A DNA stretch of 64,000 nucleotides from NCBI RefSeq assembly GCF_965638725.1, contig NC_134963.1, forward strand, positions 15,280,501 to 15,344,500, in the 5' to 3' direction. The DNA comes from Aptenodytes patagonicus. Taxonomy: Eukaryota > Chordata > Aves > Sphenisciformes > Spheniscidae. Shown here piece after piece: positions 1 through 14,400 of this stretch. The notes below the pieces were generated by a model, which worked only from the letters and a program-made list of their open reading frames with translations, was not told the DNA's origin and searched no databases. Numbering within the stretch: position 1 is the stretch's first letter; every line of letters begins with the position of its first letter. A program made the position numbers and the translations under genes.

Positions 1-21
1 AACATTTTTGGGAATGCTATT

Positions 22-73
22 TCATAGAATCATTTAGGTTGGAAAAGACCCTTAAGATCATCGAGTCCAACCG
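22..73 (-). mobile_element. CR1 LINE 3'-end fragment
   Basis: Read on the minus strand, this short piece is the conserved CR1 3' terminus: GGTTGGACTCGATGATCTTA, then a segment ending in the ATTCTATGA-type tail. Fewer than 60 bases remain, so the subfamily cannot be given. Confidence 0.8.
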
Positions 74-3000
74 TTCAGACCACCCCGTGCTCCTGCACCA
101 CCCATGCTCGTCTCAGCCCATGGAAGGAGCACCAGGACGGGGACGATACGCCACAGCCCCCTCCCCATAACCTACCGACAGGAGACTCGGTAAAACTCAA
201 AGGGCTCTTAGAGGGATGCACTTCGGCCGGTGACTGTGCCAGCTCGGTGCAAGACGCAGCCGCCACCCTTTGGGAGAGACGCAGCTGGGGCTGCGCCAGC
301 CCGGCCCCACGGCAAAAACCTTTCCTCCTCCACAAGCACTAAGCTGCTCCTAAATTAGGCTTTTTCCGCTCCGGGAGTGAAAGGTCTCTCGCTTTTCAGG
401 TAGTGAGCGGAGATAAGGGTGTAAATCCCCTGGGCGGAGGAGGCTATACCTCCTAACCTCTGCCGGCCTCAACTTCCAATTCCCGGGAGCGGTTTCGCCC
501 ATCTCTGGCCAACATTTCCATTTTCCCTCATTTACCCAAGCCAGCATCACACGAGGGGGGGAAAAGCGTGTGCTGGAAATGCATTGCGGTCCTCCCAGCC
601 TAAACCCCCCCAGCACAGCCCGGACCCCACACCCCGGGGGCAGGAGGAGCCCCCTCCTCACCAGGCATCACCTTTCTGCCGGGCTCCCAAACCCAGCAAG
701 GACAGTGGAAGAGAAAAAGGGGATTTTTTAAATTTTTTTTTTTTTTAAAAACAAGGAAGAACATAAGCTTAGTTCAATTTTCCATAGGGATAAAGCCCCG
801 AGACAGCAGCAGACACCCCCCCGCCCCCCCTTACTGGATGGGGGCCAGGCTGGACCTCGCTGCTGGGGATCTCAGACAAACAAGCCCTGGATGGATCGGA
901 AGGAACCAGCAAAGTCCAGCGCACAATGCAAGCCGGGCTCGCTTCAATGCTCGGGGAGGCGGGGGGGGGATCAGCCACACTAATCTCCCCATTAAGCACC
1001 ATTTCAGACCTCTCCAGAAGCTGGCAAGTTCTCAGCTGCTTGGCTGGGGCGGAGGGGGGGGGGGGGTGTGGAAAAGGCGAGCACTCCCCCTAAAACATCC
1101 CGGTGATTATACAGAAATGCTGATGGAGAAGCAAACGCGGCAGAAGGGAAAGCGCAGCACAGCTCTGCAAAGCCGCGGGGCTGCGGAAGGGGCTATTTAG
1201 ATGGTGGCGATACCTCCAAGCCTCCGGGAAGGACCATTTTCCTCCAGTCACAGCTGGACAACTCCCGAAATGAGACTCCAGCCCGCACTGGGGGAAGGCT
1301 GCGAAGCACCAGGCAGGGGGAGCAGGGAGCTAGTCATATACCAGTTCTTTTTTTATTTGTGCTTTAAAGGGTTTGCGGGGAGCGAAGAGGACTACGCGAG
1401 GGCCACCTCTAAGCTTGAAGCTCCCCAAAATCTAGGAGACACCCTGGGGTGACTACGGCCAGCCCCTGCCACCCCCAGGGATGGCAGGAAAAGCGCCACC
1501 GCAGGGACAAGGGCTCCTTTCCTGCCAGATTCAGAGCAGATCCCCAAATCTCAACATCCCGACTATTTTTTTTTGCCACTCCGGGAGCCTCAGGTCCCTT
1601 CTCCACGCTCGCCCCAGCCCTGTCCCCACCGCAAGAGGCTGCAAAGCCAGGCAGCCCCGGAGGCTCTGTAAGCACCAGGCCCCCCTCGCTGCAGGAGTGC
1701 CGGGCTCCCCGCCGGCAAGACGGGGCCAGACCCTGCCCCACGCAGCCCTCGGCTCCCCAAACCCTTTCCGAGATCACCGGTTCTCAGCCCTCCCCACGTT
1801 GCGAGCCCCACGGCTGCTCCTGGACCTGCAGACCCTCCCCAGCATCCCCTGTCAGCCTGCTCCGCCCCGTTACCTCTCACAGTTCCCTAACCCTCCGCAT
1901 GGCCCAAAAAAAACCCAAAACACCCTCATTTTTATCCTTGCCTTCCCTGTGCATCTCCCGGGGGGGACACCAGACACAGCACCCCCCACCCCAGCTCCCC
2001 GAAAGCCGGCTCGTTTCTGCCGCAGGCTGACATGGGTGCTCAGGAAAGTCAGCGCCGCTCGCTGGGAGCGATTCCATGCACAGATAGGTAAATGCCAACT
2101 ATTAGGGACGTAATTTCATGCAAGAACTTGCTAAATATATGATGATGGTTTTCAAATAAAGAAAAAAAAAAAATATCCCAGCTAGTTTGAAGCGCTTAAT
2201 GCAAATCCCTTTAGGTGTCAACCCAGACTGAATGGCTCATCCCCGCCTGCTCTGGGGAATCAGTCAAATGCTTATCACCGGCGTGGGGGGAAAAAAAAAC
2301 AAAAGAGGGTTTCAACAGGCGGTGAAAAACACGAGCAGACACCCAGGACAAAGGGCCCGTCACTCCTTTCAGCCCCAGCAAGGCGCTACGTGCATGGAAG
2401 GCCGGCGGGAGGGCAGGGATTGACAGGACCTTGCGGCGGGAGCCAGGATGCGGGGATGGTATGGATGCTATAGGGTCCCTGACAGAAAGGTAGCCGGCAA
2501 GGATGCGCGGAGCTTTGCTATGCAAAAGCACGGAGCAGCTGGGATGGCCGCAGGTGATTCACAGGTTGGAAGAGTGGGATGGGCTGGGAAAGCGAGCGCT
2601 CGCCAGCAGAATTTGGTGTATGAGGATGAGCACGGGGGAACCTACGTTACGGGGAGCGGAGATGCAAAGGCCATAGGGCTGTCAGCCTCGCAATGCTCCC
2701 GGCGTACGGCTCTGCCCAGGGCTACGGCTGACCCACGGCCATCCCGAAGAGCATCCCGAAGGGGACTCACCAACCGGTCCCCTGCACCCCGGCAGCGTTT
2801 GCTTCTCCATGCCTATTTCTTAAATAGAAGATGGAAATCGGGTAGATAACTATCTGCTCTGCAGGCATTTGTTGTCACTTGCCAATATTATTGTAATAAA
2901 AAAAAATTGAGAGGTTTAAAATTAAAATTTAGCCGAAACAGGTTAGTTGACCCTGCAGCTGACTGCACCAGACTATGTTTTTATTCACCGCTTTGCTCCT

Positions 3001-6000
3001 CTCCAGCACACTCCAATTTCAACGCAAGCGTTTCTTTTAAAGGAGGGGAAATAGAGTGGGGGGAAAAAAAAAAAATCCTCTCATCGGTATTTCAGTTAGC
3101 TCTCTGCAAAGGATTAAAGATAACTGCTGCCTGGCCTGAAGTGCACAGCCTCGGTCAGGATTCAGCCCAGAAGATTTATGGCCTTTTGACTGGCTTAATT
3201 GTACAATATTCTGTATTAAATCAGAGTAAGGAGAAGGTAAGGCGCTTCCCCCACGCCTCGGCAGCCCGCGAGGCTCTGCCCATCCGCACCGGGCAATCGC
3301 CTCCAGCCTGAGCCAGCAGCATCCATGTGCAATGACACAAAAAAAAAGGCGGAAACCCCACAAATTTACTCTTGCATTTTTTTAATGCAAGAAGAGCTGC
3401 CAGTTCTGCTCCCTTCCTGTTGGGTTCCCGTGTTGGCACACGGCTGGCAAAACCCAACTCCTCTCCTCAGGGATTCCCCCCCCCCAAAAAAAACCCACCC
3501 CATAAAAATCCAGGCGACTTCCCTGACCAAGCAGCACGAGCATCCCCAAACCAACAGGCCTGGGGAGTTTGGACCAAAAACTACCATGGTTGGAGCCATC
3601 ACAGCCAGAAAAGGAGGCACCAGGTCACCTTTCACGCACGAGAATAAACGTACAGCATCCATGCCCGGTGCCGTCGCGCATCCCTCCCCGTGCAGCAAGG
3701 ATGGCACCGGCTGCTTTAGCATTTTCAGGGTTCAAGGCAAACACACAGGTAAAGCCAGTGGATTATTTGAACCTGTCTGAGCAGATGAAATTTCTTCATT
3801 ATACACCCAGATCTGCACAAGCTTTATGCAATACTAGCTTGATATTAAAAAAAAAAAAAAAAAAGAGAGAATATCCCCCAGATGTTACATTTATCCTCCT
3901 CATTACCGTAAGAGGCAACAAACCCCTCCTCCTCCGGCTGGAGGAAAAGCAGGTTCTTCATATCAAAGTCTCGACAGTTAAATATTTATCCAAGTGCCTG
4001 TCCCCGCTTCCCTGGATGGCTGAATTTTAAGGTTCAAGTCTTACTGATCTATTATTCTCTTTTTGTAGCACAAAGCGTAACTTTTTATTACAGCTGCAAA
4101 TTATAAAGCCAGGAAATTCTTTGAAGGGAGCTCGAGCCAAAGAGGTTTTTTTTCCCCCTCCCGGGACTCGTGCGCCGACGAGACGATGCTACAGGAGGGC
4201 AGCAGGAACGACACTCGGAGCAGACATAGACTGCTGCGTGGAAGGAGCTCGATGAGATAATTGCCAGGATCCTGAAACAGGTCCTGTTTCTCATTAAACT
4301 CCTTCTGTTTTCTTTGTTTCCACCGTTACGTTTCTTTGAGGGACACACAAGGGCGTTGGTGGACGAGCACCACTCGGCCAACCAACGATGGTGAGGTTGA
4401 GTCTCCTTTTGCTAGAGCCATTTCCACACCGGTTCAGCCCTGGGGTGTCCCCCCTTTGCACCCAGATGAGTGGGTTTCTCCATCCCTAGACAGCACAACC
4501 TCAGCCAGGCAGACCAGCTCCGGGCAATTTTTTTTCCCCCATCAAATCATAGACTCATAGAACAGTTTGGGTTGGAAGGGACCTCTAAAGGTCATCTAGT
4601 CCAACCCCCTGCCGTGGGCAGGGACATCTTCAACTAGATCAGGTTGCTCAGAGCCCCGTCCAACCTGGCCTGGAATGTTTCCAGGGATGGGGCATCCACC
4701 ACCTCTCTGGGCAACCTGGGCCAGTGCTTCACCACTCTCAGCATAAAAAATTCCTTCTTTATATCTAGTCTAAATCTACCCCCCTTTAGTTTAAAGCCAT
4801 TCCCCCTTGTCCTGTCGCAACAGGCCCTGCTAAAAAGTCTGTCCCCATCTTTTTTATCAGCCCCCTTTAAGTACTGACAGGCTGCAATAAGGTCTCCCCG
4901 AAGCCTCCTCTTCTCCAGGCTGAACAACCCCAACTCTCTCAGCCTGTCCTCATAGCAGAGGAGTGGACTGAAGACCACAGAGCTCTCCATCGGTCTAAGA
5001 CCCCATTCTCCAGCCACCATCAACTCTGTGCTTGCAAAACTCAACTAAGAAAAGAGATGCGATCCACTCAAGCACTTGCCTACACCACTTGCATTAACAT
5101 GAGAAGAGCAACGCCCGCATGGCCCAACACCCGGACCTGTTCTGGGAGGCAATTCTCAAAAAATTACACCACTGGAGGGAAAAGCATGGACTGCCCGTGG
5201 CTGGAAAGCCCTGAGGTGCAGGTTCATTACACTAACCTCTGCAAACCTTTCATCTCAGCGGAGACGTGGGGCAATTTTTCTCTGCGGTTTGCTTGCAGGC
5301 TGCCTCTGGATCTGGGGCTGCTGATGCGTGGTGGGCTTGGGCAGCTCTTTAGTTGAAAGAGAAAAAAGTCAGAGCAGTCTCATGGCTTTTTGGGAAGCCT
5401 GCTCTCCCTGCCTTCTCGGAAGAAGGCCAAGGAAGCCACCGGAGCGCTTGACCAACCCACCACCTGCTTGGGTGCTGGGCTGGCCACAGCAGCGGGTCGG
5501 TGGGGGCTTGCAGGATGGTGATGAAATGCGCTCACCAACCTCTTGGGCCACAAAGAAGAGGACAGAGGAGCTGCTTCATGTCTTTCCTGCACAGCTACAG
5601 CTGGGAGGGCTGAGAAGAGCTCAAGCATGTCCTGCTGTCATGACCAACAGTGGTCAATCCATCTCCTGGTCACCAACCGGGACGTTGCCCACAGCACTTG
5701 CCCTCACCATGCCCTCCCCTCCCGCGTGGACACCGCGGAGGCAGCAAATCAGGCAATGGTGCCAGCAGCAGGAGAGCTCTGTCGCCTCTCACCGACCCCC
5801 CCCGAGACGTTAATCCTTATCTAAATTCATAATCACGCTCTCTGCTTTCAAAGTGGCGAAAGGAGGCTCAACTTCTCATTAAAGGACACGGTGGAAAGTT
5901 TCTCCTCCAAGCATGTTAAAGCTCCTGCTCCTCTTGATGGAATACCACAGCAGTAATTAACATTAATGACATACCTAAGGAGAGCCGCAGCCCAGAGCAG

Positions 6001-9000
6001 TGGGATAATTGCAGCAGAGCGCCAGTTTGTTATGGAGGCTACCCATCACTGTCAAGATGCGGTGTGCAGACCATACTTTGAGAGAGCTGGAGACAATCCA
6101 GGACCTGTGCAAAACTCCACAGCCCTGACTCACCATCAAAGGCACTGAGATTAATCAGAAAGATTACTTGGAAACAGAGGGAGAGATGCTGCTTGTTTTG
6201 CTCTCCAAATTCCCTCACTTCAATGCTCTCCCCCTTGCAGAAGTACCAGGCGGGTCTCTGCGTTTTTGGACACCATACAGGATGAGTAACACAAGGCTGA
6301 AGATGCTGCATATGGATTATTTGCACTTGTTGGTAGTGTCCCGCTGCATCCACCTGCTCTGCAAACATCAATCTCTTGCTCGTCCCCAAAGCCCGAGAGC
6401 CCACGTGCCTTTCCAAGCCTGGGAAATGTCAGAGAGACACCAGGCACAAGAGCTCTCTCTGTGCCGCTCTATCAAATCCAGCCCATGCAGAATATCAAAT
6501 AATTGATCTACCTGGTAGAAGCGTTGATTGGAATTGATACAAGGGAAAACATCATTACTATAAAGGTTGCAGAGCAGCAGAATAAATGACCTATCACTCA
6601 GTAGCATTTAAGACCAGCGTAGATGATTAACTCTGAAGGACACTCTAACCACAGGCTGCTCGGTGTGGTGGGGACGGGGGAGAAGACCTCTGGTCCTAGG
6701 TTTCTGCAAGTCTATGACTCGGTCTTTCTCCTCTCCGCCTAGATGCCCCAAGTAGGATCTTACACTAGACTTGGCCAAGTGCCGCAGGAGATACCCTGTT
6801 CTTAGGGGTTTCTGTTATGTGGGATGGAAAAAACCAACCCCACAACAGAGAAAGTGTCGAGTTAGAGTCGGTTCACAGTTGGAAATAATACAAGGGAAAA
6901 GGAAAAGAAGAAAATAGGTACGTGCTCTATCACCGGATCAGATGTGAACTTCGTATCTGACTTCATCCATCCAGGATATCCTCATCCTGATTTTGAAAAC
7001 CAGTACCAAAAAACCACCTCAGCGTCAACAAGGCTAAAGGCAAGGAAGATGACCATCTAAGGCTTTGGATAAACAGCCTTTTCCACCAGAACACCTAACC
7101 CTCGCTGCATCCACGCCTCGAATGCGATTGCAACGATACAGGACAAGGAGACTTCATTGAAAATTTAACTAAAATAAAGCTGCCTTGAGCTGGAGGAGCC
7201 TCCTCCCAGCCCAAACCTGACCTAGGTACACCACAAAAACTGCACGTCCTCTCCAGCAGCTGCTTCACTTTAGCTCTCGGGAGAGTCCAGCATTTCCTCT
7301 GGGGCTCAGCTGTGTCAGGTCACACTGCTTTAATTCATCATCGATACGCTCTGATCCTCCCTCCCCAGCTGCTTGCCAGAGGCTATTCCTTGAAGGCCGT
7401 GGAGTTCATGAATTTGGCCGGACACCAGAGTGGCAAAAGGAACCACGACTAGGAAGCGGAGGAGGTTTTGGGCTCACCTCCCCTTCGCATGGGTCTAAGG
7501 ATGAAGACCACCCAACCACCGCTTTGGGCCAGGACACCCCAGGGCAGATCTTGCCTCCGGAGGGCTATTTTATACGCACCCTTCCACGGGTTAACACATG
7601 CTCTTGAGCTCGCTCTTAACTAGCTTGGCTTTTGTTCCCCAACTAATGTATTTTTAAGACCTTCCATTCAGAGTTTGTTTTTTCTCTGACTTCTTGCTGA
7701 TGAATAATCATTAACTATCCATGAAAGATTTAAATGGCCCGTGGAATTCATGAGGTATTAAATGGGCATTATATTATCAACCACTCTAAATGTTTTGTTT
7801 CCGTTTCAAGACCATTCATGAGATGTTTATGGATTGTGGATTTATGGAAGCCAGGGGATCTTTTTAGGAGTAATGTTCCGTACCCCAGAGTTACGGTCAA
7901 CAGCTGGAGGCTCCGTGCAGGAAAATCTGAGGCTGTAAGCTCAAAAAAATTAACCCCTGCTTCAGAAGATTTCAGCATACAAAAACGATGGATTAAACCC
8001 TAGAAATAAGCTCCGAAACACAAAACACAAGCAAACTTATGAGCTGTCATCAAGAGTCAAGTGGTACGCGGTGGCCTTGCTCCAGAGAGGACCTGGTCGC
8101 TGCTGCTGCTCTCCCAGGTATATGGTGGTGGTTTACTTCTGTGCCTGCACCGAGATGGAAAAATCTGTGGGGGCAGCCCTGCAGCACCCTGACAGCTTCC
8201 CTCCGTCAATACTGACCCACAGCTCATAGCGAGAGAGCTTTTTGCTTTTGCCAAGGGCATCCCTGGCTCCCCAGAGCCCATTTCACCCCATCCTGAGGTG
8301 GTGAAGGACGCCAGGTGAGGAGATAAATCAGCCTGAGGGACACCAGCCTCCCCCTTGGGAGACTTTCAGACGGGTCCGGCCAGACAGCAGTCTGCAAAGA
8401 TGCAGTATGGGGGTAAATCTAGACCCAAAATCGCCCCAGGAGATCCCACCCAGCACTTGGGGTCCCCAGCAGTGTCCCCAGACTATCAGCTCTGCAGGTC
8501 TAGCACCTCTTTCCACGCTGGGACACGATACAAGGAACAGGAAGCCAGGATCCGAAGCAAACCAAGAGCTCACTGGCACAGCTAAAACCAGAAGGGGTTG
8601 ATCAGAGAAGGCTTGGAATAGTTTTTCAGGGATGAGCTCCATTTCATGTTTGAGGTCAGGAGGAAACCTCCCTCCTGCAGAGAGCACAGAGGACTCGGAC
8701 ACGGCAGAAGTTATGACACTAAAAACAAAAACCTACTCTACAACACGTGCATTGCACGGACCCTGCCATAAAACAAGAATTAGCTGATAACAGCCCCAAA
8801 AAGCCACTTTTTCTCTGCGCCAGGCAAAGCATTAGCCACCGCATTCAGGCTAATAAACAGCTAAAACTTCAGCACGCCTCTGCTAGAGAAAAGAAGAAGC
8901 CGCCTTTAATGCACTAATTACTATCCCGAAACACTAATGGGATTAGCAAGCAGGATTTAGTGGTTGCCTCCTGAAAAATCATTAAGTGCCATTAGAGAAA

Positions 9001-10965
9001 ATTAACCACCCCGGTTCTCCGAGCCGCTTTCGGGAGCCTGGGTCCTTCCGCCCCAACACGATGAACCCCCGGTAGGATGCTAGCACAACAGAGCCCTGTT
9101 AATATTGGCTCTTTCTTTCCTCTATTAATTCAGTAACCGTGAATTCAAGTTGCATCACCTAAGGTGGCCCAGCACCGCCGGTAAGGGGAGCACCAGAGAT
9201 GCTGGGCAAACAGGACACCGTCGGCCAGGGACTGAAGGAAAGCAGAGACCGATGAAGGAAGAGGGGACGTGACCGTGTTCACGCAAACCCTGTTTACGGT
9301 TTCCTTCTCCACGCCCTGCCCTGCTCTTTCCCCTTGCGGGAAAGTCAAAGCATCCCGTCCCCGGCTGGCTCGGGGAATCACTGGCCGAAGGGTTTGCTGG
9401 AATAAGGTCCAGACACCCGTGTCCAAACCTCGCCCCAGATCCATGTCAGGGTGACCCGGGGTGTGCAACGACCACGGTGGGGATCAAATGGCTTGGGGGA
9501 ACCAAAGGCGCGCTTTGCCCTCGGTGAGACTCGCTGCGTTGGATCGGATGCCGAAATGCAAATAAAAGTATGAGAGGAGACAGGCTGCTCACGAGGGCTT
9601 TGCTCCCGCAAACGTGGTGATGCTCACTGGGGACGGACCAAAGTAAATACGACTTTCCGGTGCCTAAGCACGGGGGGGAGGGTGGCCTTACAGGAGGCAT
9701 CGCCCAGCTGAAATAAATTAATTTCCAAAAGCTAAAAGCCTTTAAAGACCGAAAGCTCCCAGCCCCGGGGGAGAAGTACGACCGCCCTCATTTCATGTAA
9801 CGACCGCAGCCCGGTGGCTTCCACAGCCTTGGGGACGCGACGGGGAAACAAGTGACACTGTGATGCTGCGGCCACCAGAAACATCCGCCACCCCAAACCC
9901 CGCTCCGGTCTGCCCCTGCCCGAACAGGGGGAGATGAGGGTCTGGCAGCCAGGAGCACCCCGCACAGGCGGCGGATTTTAACCCTTCACGTGCCCCTGCC
10001 AGAGCTGCCTGAGCATCACAGCTGCCTCCGGGGCCGGGCAGGAGGGTCTGCGCCGCCGTGCCAGGGTGCCCAGGCTTTCCCCTGCTCCCACCCACATCCA
10101 TCAGGGGGGTCTGCCCGGGCTTCTGGCATGGCCTTGTTTTCCAAGAACCCCAAATTTGAGGACAAGCAGTGCAGTTTGTCCTGGGGCTCCTGTTCTGGGA
10201 GACTAGCAGGGACCAGCCGTGCTCCATCCCGATGCATCCTCAGGGAGAGGAGATGATGCCCCAATGTGGCCACCGGTCCCCCTCTGCCACCCCACGCTGA
10301 GGCAGCAGAAGGGCTTTCTGAGCACGGCCACCAAAAGGGCCCAAAGGAGATGGAGAGGGAGCATGTTGGTGCCAGGGAGCCCTTTCCCTGCACAGCAGCA
10401 GCCTCTGCCGGCACCGGAGCCACAGAGCAAGAACAGTGGGAAGGAGCCGTGGCATGGCCAGGGACCGAAGAGCCTTCTGCAAACACCAGCAGGGATGGAA
10501 AAGGTACTGGGGAGGTCTCCAGAATATAAAGCACGGTATATAAAATACCCACGTTTCAGCTGAAAGAGGATTCTTCCCATCTCTCTCTCACACGCGCTCA
10601 CACCCACGCGCAGCTCTCACGGCCGGGTTGTGCAGCCCCGTGCTGCGGCTGCAAAATCCCGCCGTCCGACCCACCCACGCCACCGGGGCCACACGCCGGC
10701 ACGCAGGGGCTTTGCCGAGCAGCGGCCCCGGAGCCCCTCGGTGCTCCCCACCCACCCCACGCTCCCAAAATGAGATCCCAGGGGAGCAAAGTAGACACTG
10801 TCCCAGCAGCATCCCCGCTGCCTGTTAGCGCTGCAAAGGGCTTTTCTACCTCAAAGCTCAAAAAAAAAAAGACACCGCGCCCCGACATTTAGGCACCAAA
10901 ACCCCTTTCCAAAGGAGCTGGGATGGGGTTCATCACCGCACCGGCACCCCAGGGCACCCACTTAC
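74..10965 (-). other. KSR2: KSR2 intron 4 (partial)
   Basis: About 10.9 kb follow the exon 4 donor, and I could not find the next KSR2 exon in them. The stretch is GC-rich with AT-rich islands (about 2100-2200, 2850-3000, 5820-6600, 7600-7990 and 8740-9140) that might be conserved regulatory elements; this is judged from composition only. It carries two CR1 fragments, at the far left edge and at 4548-4962, and nothing else I can name. Confidence 0.7.
4548..4962 (-). mobile_element. CR1 LINE, 5'-truncated (3' end with reverse transcriptase C-terminus)
   Basis: This is a minus-strand CR1 remnant of about 415 bp. It encodes the end of ORF2, recognisable as [20 protein letters not shown], then [20 protein letters not shown] and [11 protein letters not shown], followed by the conserved 3' UTR and the ATAGAAC/ATGAGTCTATGA tail. 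The frame is open to the ORF2 end but lacks the catalytic domain, so it is dead. It sits in KSR2 intron 4, in the sense direction of that gene. Confidence 0.95.
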
Positions 10966-11470
10966 TTGGGGGTGTGCGCCTCGTCCACGCGATGCCCCAG
11001 CTGGAACTCGTGGGACTTGCTCCGGTGCAGCGCGGTGAAGCCGGGGATGAGATGGATCAGTTTTCGCGACGAGGGCGGCGGCGTCCCGGGGGGCTTCAGT
11101 TTATTCCTCCGTCGTACCGGCGGCGTGCCCGGCGGCGTCATCGTGGTCACAATGTTGGGGGTACGCGGAGGGGTGTGAGCGACGTGTCGCTGGCGCGGGG
11201 AGGGCGGCAGGGAGCGGTGGCCGGACTCCACGGGTGGGCACAGCCCCGGGTGACCCTCCACAGTCAGCCGGTCCACGTGGGTGTACATGGGTCCGTGGGG
11301 CGAGCCCGCGTGGCAGTGATGCTGCCCACACTTGGGTTGGACCTTGGGGCTCTGCGAGAGGTGCGTCCTGCCCCACTGCCCTGGCTCCAGCTGGCACCCG
11401 GGGCTGTTCTCCTTCCCCGGCTCCGTTGTGGGCCACTGGATGGTCCAATCCTGCTTGGAGAGGCTGCCAC
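10966..11470 (-). CDS. KSR2: KSR2 coding exon 4 (proline-rich linker)
   Basis: This large 505-bp exon starts with two bases that complete the Gly codon from exon 3 and ends with AA of a Lys codon before the donor GTAAGT. It encodes [20 protein letters not shown], then a basic, proline-rich linker with [19 protein letters not shown] (three times) and [17 protein letters not shown]. The TP/SP motifs are candidate proline-directed phosphosites. RSKSHE resembles a 14-3-3-type site, which is an inference. The central part ([20 protein letters not shown]) is less conserved than the two ends. The linker normally leads to the C1 domain, whose exon is outside the window. Confidence 0.95.
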
Positions 11471-14400
11471 CTGCGACAGAGCACACAGACACAGCCATGC
11501 GGCGCGGCAGAAGCCACACGGTTCCCACCCCGGCACCACATTCCTCCCGGAAACACCAGCAAGAAGCTTCTCCACGTTATGCAGATGCAAAGCCAAGCGA
11601 ACGCTTTGCAAGGGTTAGAGAGGCGCTTTGCCCACGTGTTTCCCCACCTACTGAGCCCCCCGTGCGTGTCCTCCCACCATCACCCCAAAACGCGGCACGG
11701 GGATGGGACACCCCTTGCCTGGCCAAGGCTGATGCCCCCATCTCACCCCTGCAAAACCCCTCCGTGCCAGCCAGTTGTGCCATTTGCATAAAGGAGGGGG
11801 GTTGAAATTAAGTGGGGCCCCTCTCCGCTTCTAATTATTCATCTCCACCAGCGCAGAGATGAGCAAAGGGCTGTCGGCAGCAACTTCACAGCACCGAAGT
11901 GATAGACTCAATTCAAGGTCCCTTCGCCGACTCCTTTTGATCGCCTCCGCTAAGAAAACCAACGTAAAACCGTAATCTCTTTATTTTAAAAAGGCTCCTT
12001 CCCCATCCCTTTTTGATTATTAATTGCCTGGCCTCTTCTCTCCCCAGCCTTTTCAAGGGGAATGTTTTATTTCAAGCTCCAGAGGAAAAGTAAAGGAGGA
12101 AGGGGCTTTGGAAATGAAAGCTTTAGGATTGGATTGAAGAGAAAGCTCTGGGGAAAAAGGGGAGCGAGAAGTTTTCTTGAATCGTTCTCCCAAAGCAGAA
12201 AATAAAAAAATAAAAAAATAAAAAAATAAAGCAAGTCCTATCCAGCTGCTTTTACAGTTGCTTCTCCAGCTGCCACAAAAAGCCCTTCAACCCAGCAAGA
12301 AGCTCATAAAAAAGTTCACACCTTTCCTCATGTTTTAACTAATTAAGGAAAAAGTCCTGCCGTAGGAAAGCCTCGCCTCTGCCAGGACGCTTGTGCGTCT
12401 CCGAAGCCACCGCGGGCACACACGAGCCCCCTCCTCACCAAAACAGCCCAGGCCGAGCGGGGACACGGCGGGTGACAGGTTGGGGCGTGTCACACACACA
12501 CACACACACACACCCCGCTCCCCCGAAACACAGCTCTGCACGGGGACGCGTCACCTCCAGCGAGGCCACCCTGCCTGCCGGCACCTGCACCCACGTTGCC
12601 AGCAAAGCTGGGTGCTCGGCCCAGCGCCGGGTAGCCGGGCCGTCTCCTCATCCCCGAGGCCACCCCGGGGCGGTGGCACCCAGCTTCACGCGCGGCCCGG
12701 GGCTGGGGAAGGTGCAGCCGTGGCCGTGCAGGGGCGTAGGTGAGGGAGGACGCAACGCCAGGAATTCAATCCGCCCCCAAGCCCTCGACCCCTCCGGTTA
12801 ATTAACCCGCACCCAGGGATTTGCAAATCAGCAGGCGCGTACGCCAGTCAAGGTGCTCCCCCATTGGTTGCTCGGCATGCATAGATTTACATAACTCAAA
12901 ACTGCCCGGATGCTGCGGGCCTGGCAGCGTCCCCGCGCTCCCACTCCCAGCGGTAATTAGCAGCAGTTAATGAAGAAGAAGAGCCGAGGCTGCTTCCTCC
13001 CCGCGACCCGAAGCTCGGCTGTGGCATCGCGGCCACCGCATCGCCCCCCCCCCCCCCCCGCCCCGTTGCTGTCCCCTTCGACGCTCGGCTGTGTCGTAAC
13101 ACGACTGATGCACTCGAGAGCGAAAATAACCCGTTACGGGGCTGGTGGGTGCGTCAGGGCTAAAAATATCCCGGATAAGCTGGGGAAATGTATTTTCAAC
13201 ACACAGTTGCTTACAGGCGTGCTGCAGGTAGCGGGCACTCCGCTTGATGAGACACGCTTAAACCGAGAACACACTTGAAAGCAAAAATAACAAAAACAAA
13301 CAAAAAAAAATCCCCAAGCTCTTCTTTCTGCAAAGCGTGTTAAACGCTTTCGGATTTCGCCCCCCCCGCAGGGCTCCCCCGGGTGTTGCTGCTCTGCCAG
13401 AGCCGATTCCCAGCCGGAAAAGCAAGGGGAGAGCTCGCACAAAAGCAAATTCCCCTTTGCCCAGTTTTCCCCGAGCTCTGCCTGCCTCGACGGCGCTGCA
13501 AGGCTGCCTGTTTGCTCATAAAAGCCTATTTGTTCTGTTTAGAGAGCAAATATTAATTGCGTCTTGAAACGAGCGCCAGCTACGGCTGCCCACCGCCCCT
13601 CCGACCCCTCGGGCCACCTCTCCCCTCCCAGCTGCCACCCAGCCCCCCGGTCACCGGCACAAAGGGAGAGATGCTCCCCTCGGCCGAATTTGGCTTTATT
13701 AATCCCCTCGGTGCTGCCGCTGCCTCCCCGCTTAGCTCAGCCTCCTTCACTCCACCGTGCTTCATTAGGGAAGAAGCTTTTTCTGACCCACTCCATTAAA
13801 ATAAACAAGAAAACAAACTCCTGGGAGGAGGCGGAGAGGAGCACCCGCCGTCAGGATGCAGCGGAGATGGAGGGATGCAGAGAGATGGCTAAATGTCGCC
13901 AGAAAAGCCGTGTTCCCCCTGTTCCAAAAGACAAAAAGCAAGTTTTGCTTTGATTTCCTAAAACAAAACGCTGGGAATAATTTGCTGCCCTTAGGGAGCT
14001 GGGGGCGGCGGGTCCCGTCCAAAGGAGGAGCCGTACCCGAAGCAGCCCTGCACCCCGACCGCTCCTTGGGGGATGCTCCAATCGCTCTTTTTCCTTCCCC
14101 AAAGGCATCTCCAACCAAACGGAGACACGCACAAAACCAGAGCAAGATCTTGGCCTGCTTCAACAGCGAGGGAAACCCCCGTGGCTGCAGCCGCCTCTCC
14201 CAGCGCCGGCGTCCCGGCGATCGCACCCTCGCCGTGGGGCAAAATAAACCCCGGCGTCACCCAGCCCTTCGGCCCCATCCCGCGCCGGAGGGGAGGCTCT
14301 GCAGGCATGGGGACACCGGTCACCGGGAGGGACCGACTCTGCAAACCTTTACACCGTGGCCAGCGCAGCTTTCGAATTTGCCCCAAACGAGGACGCCCGC

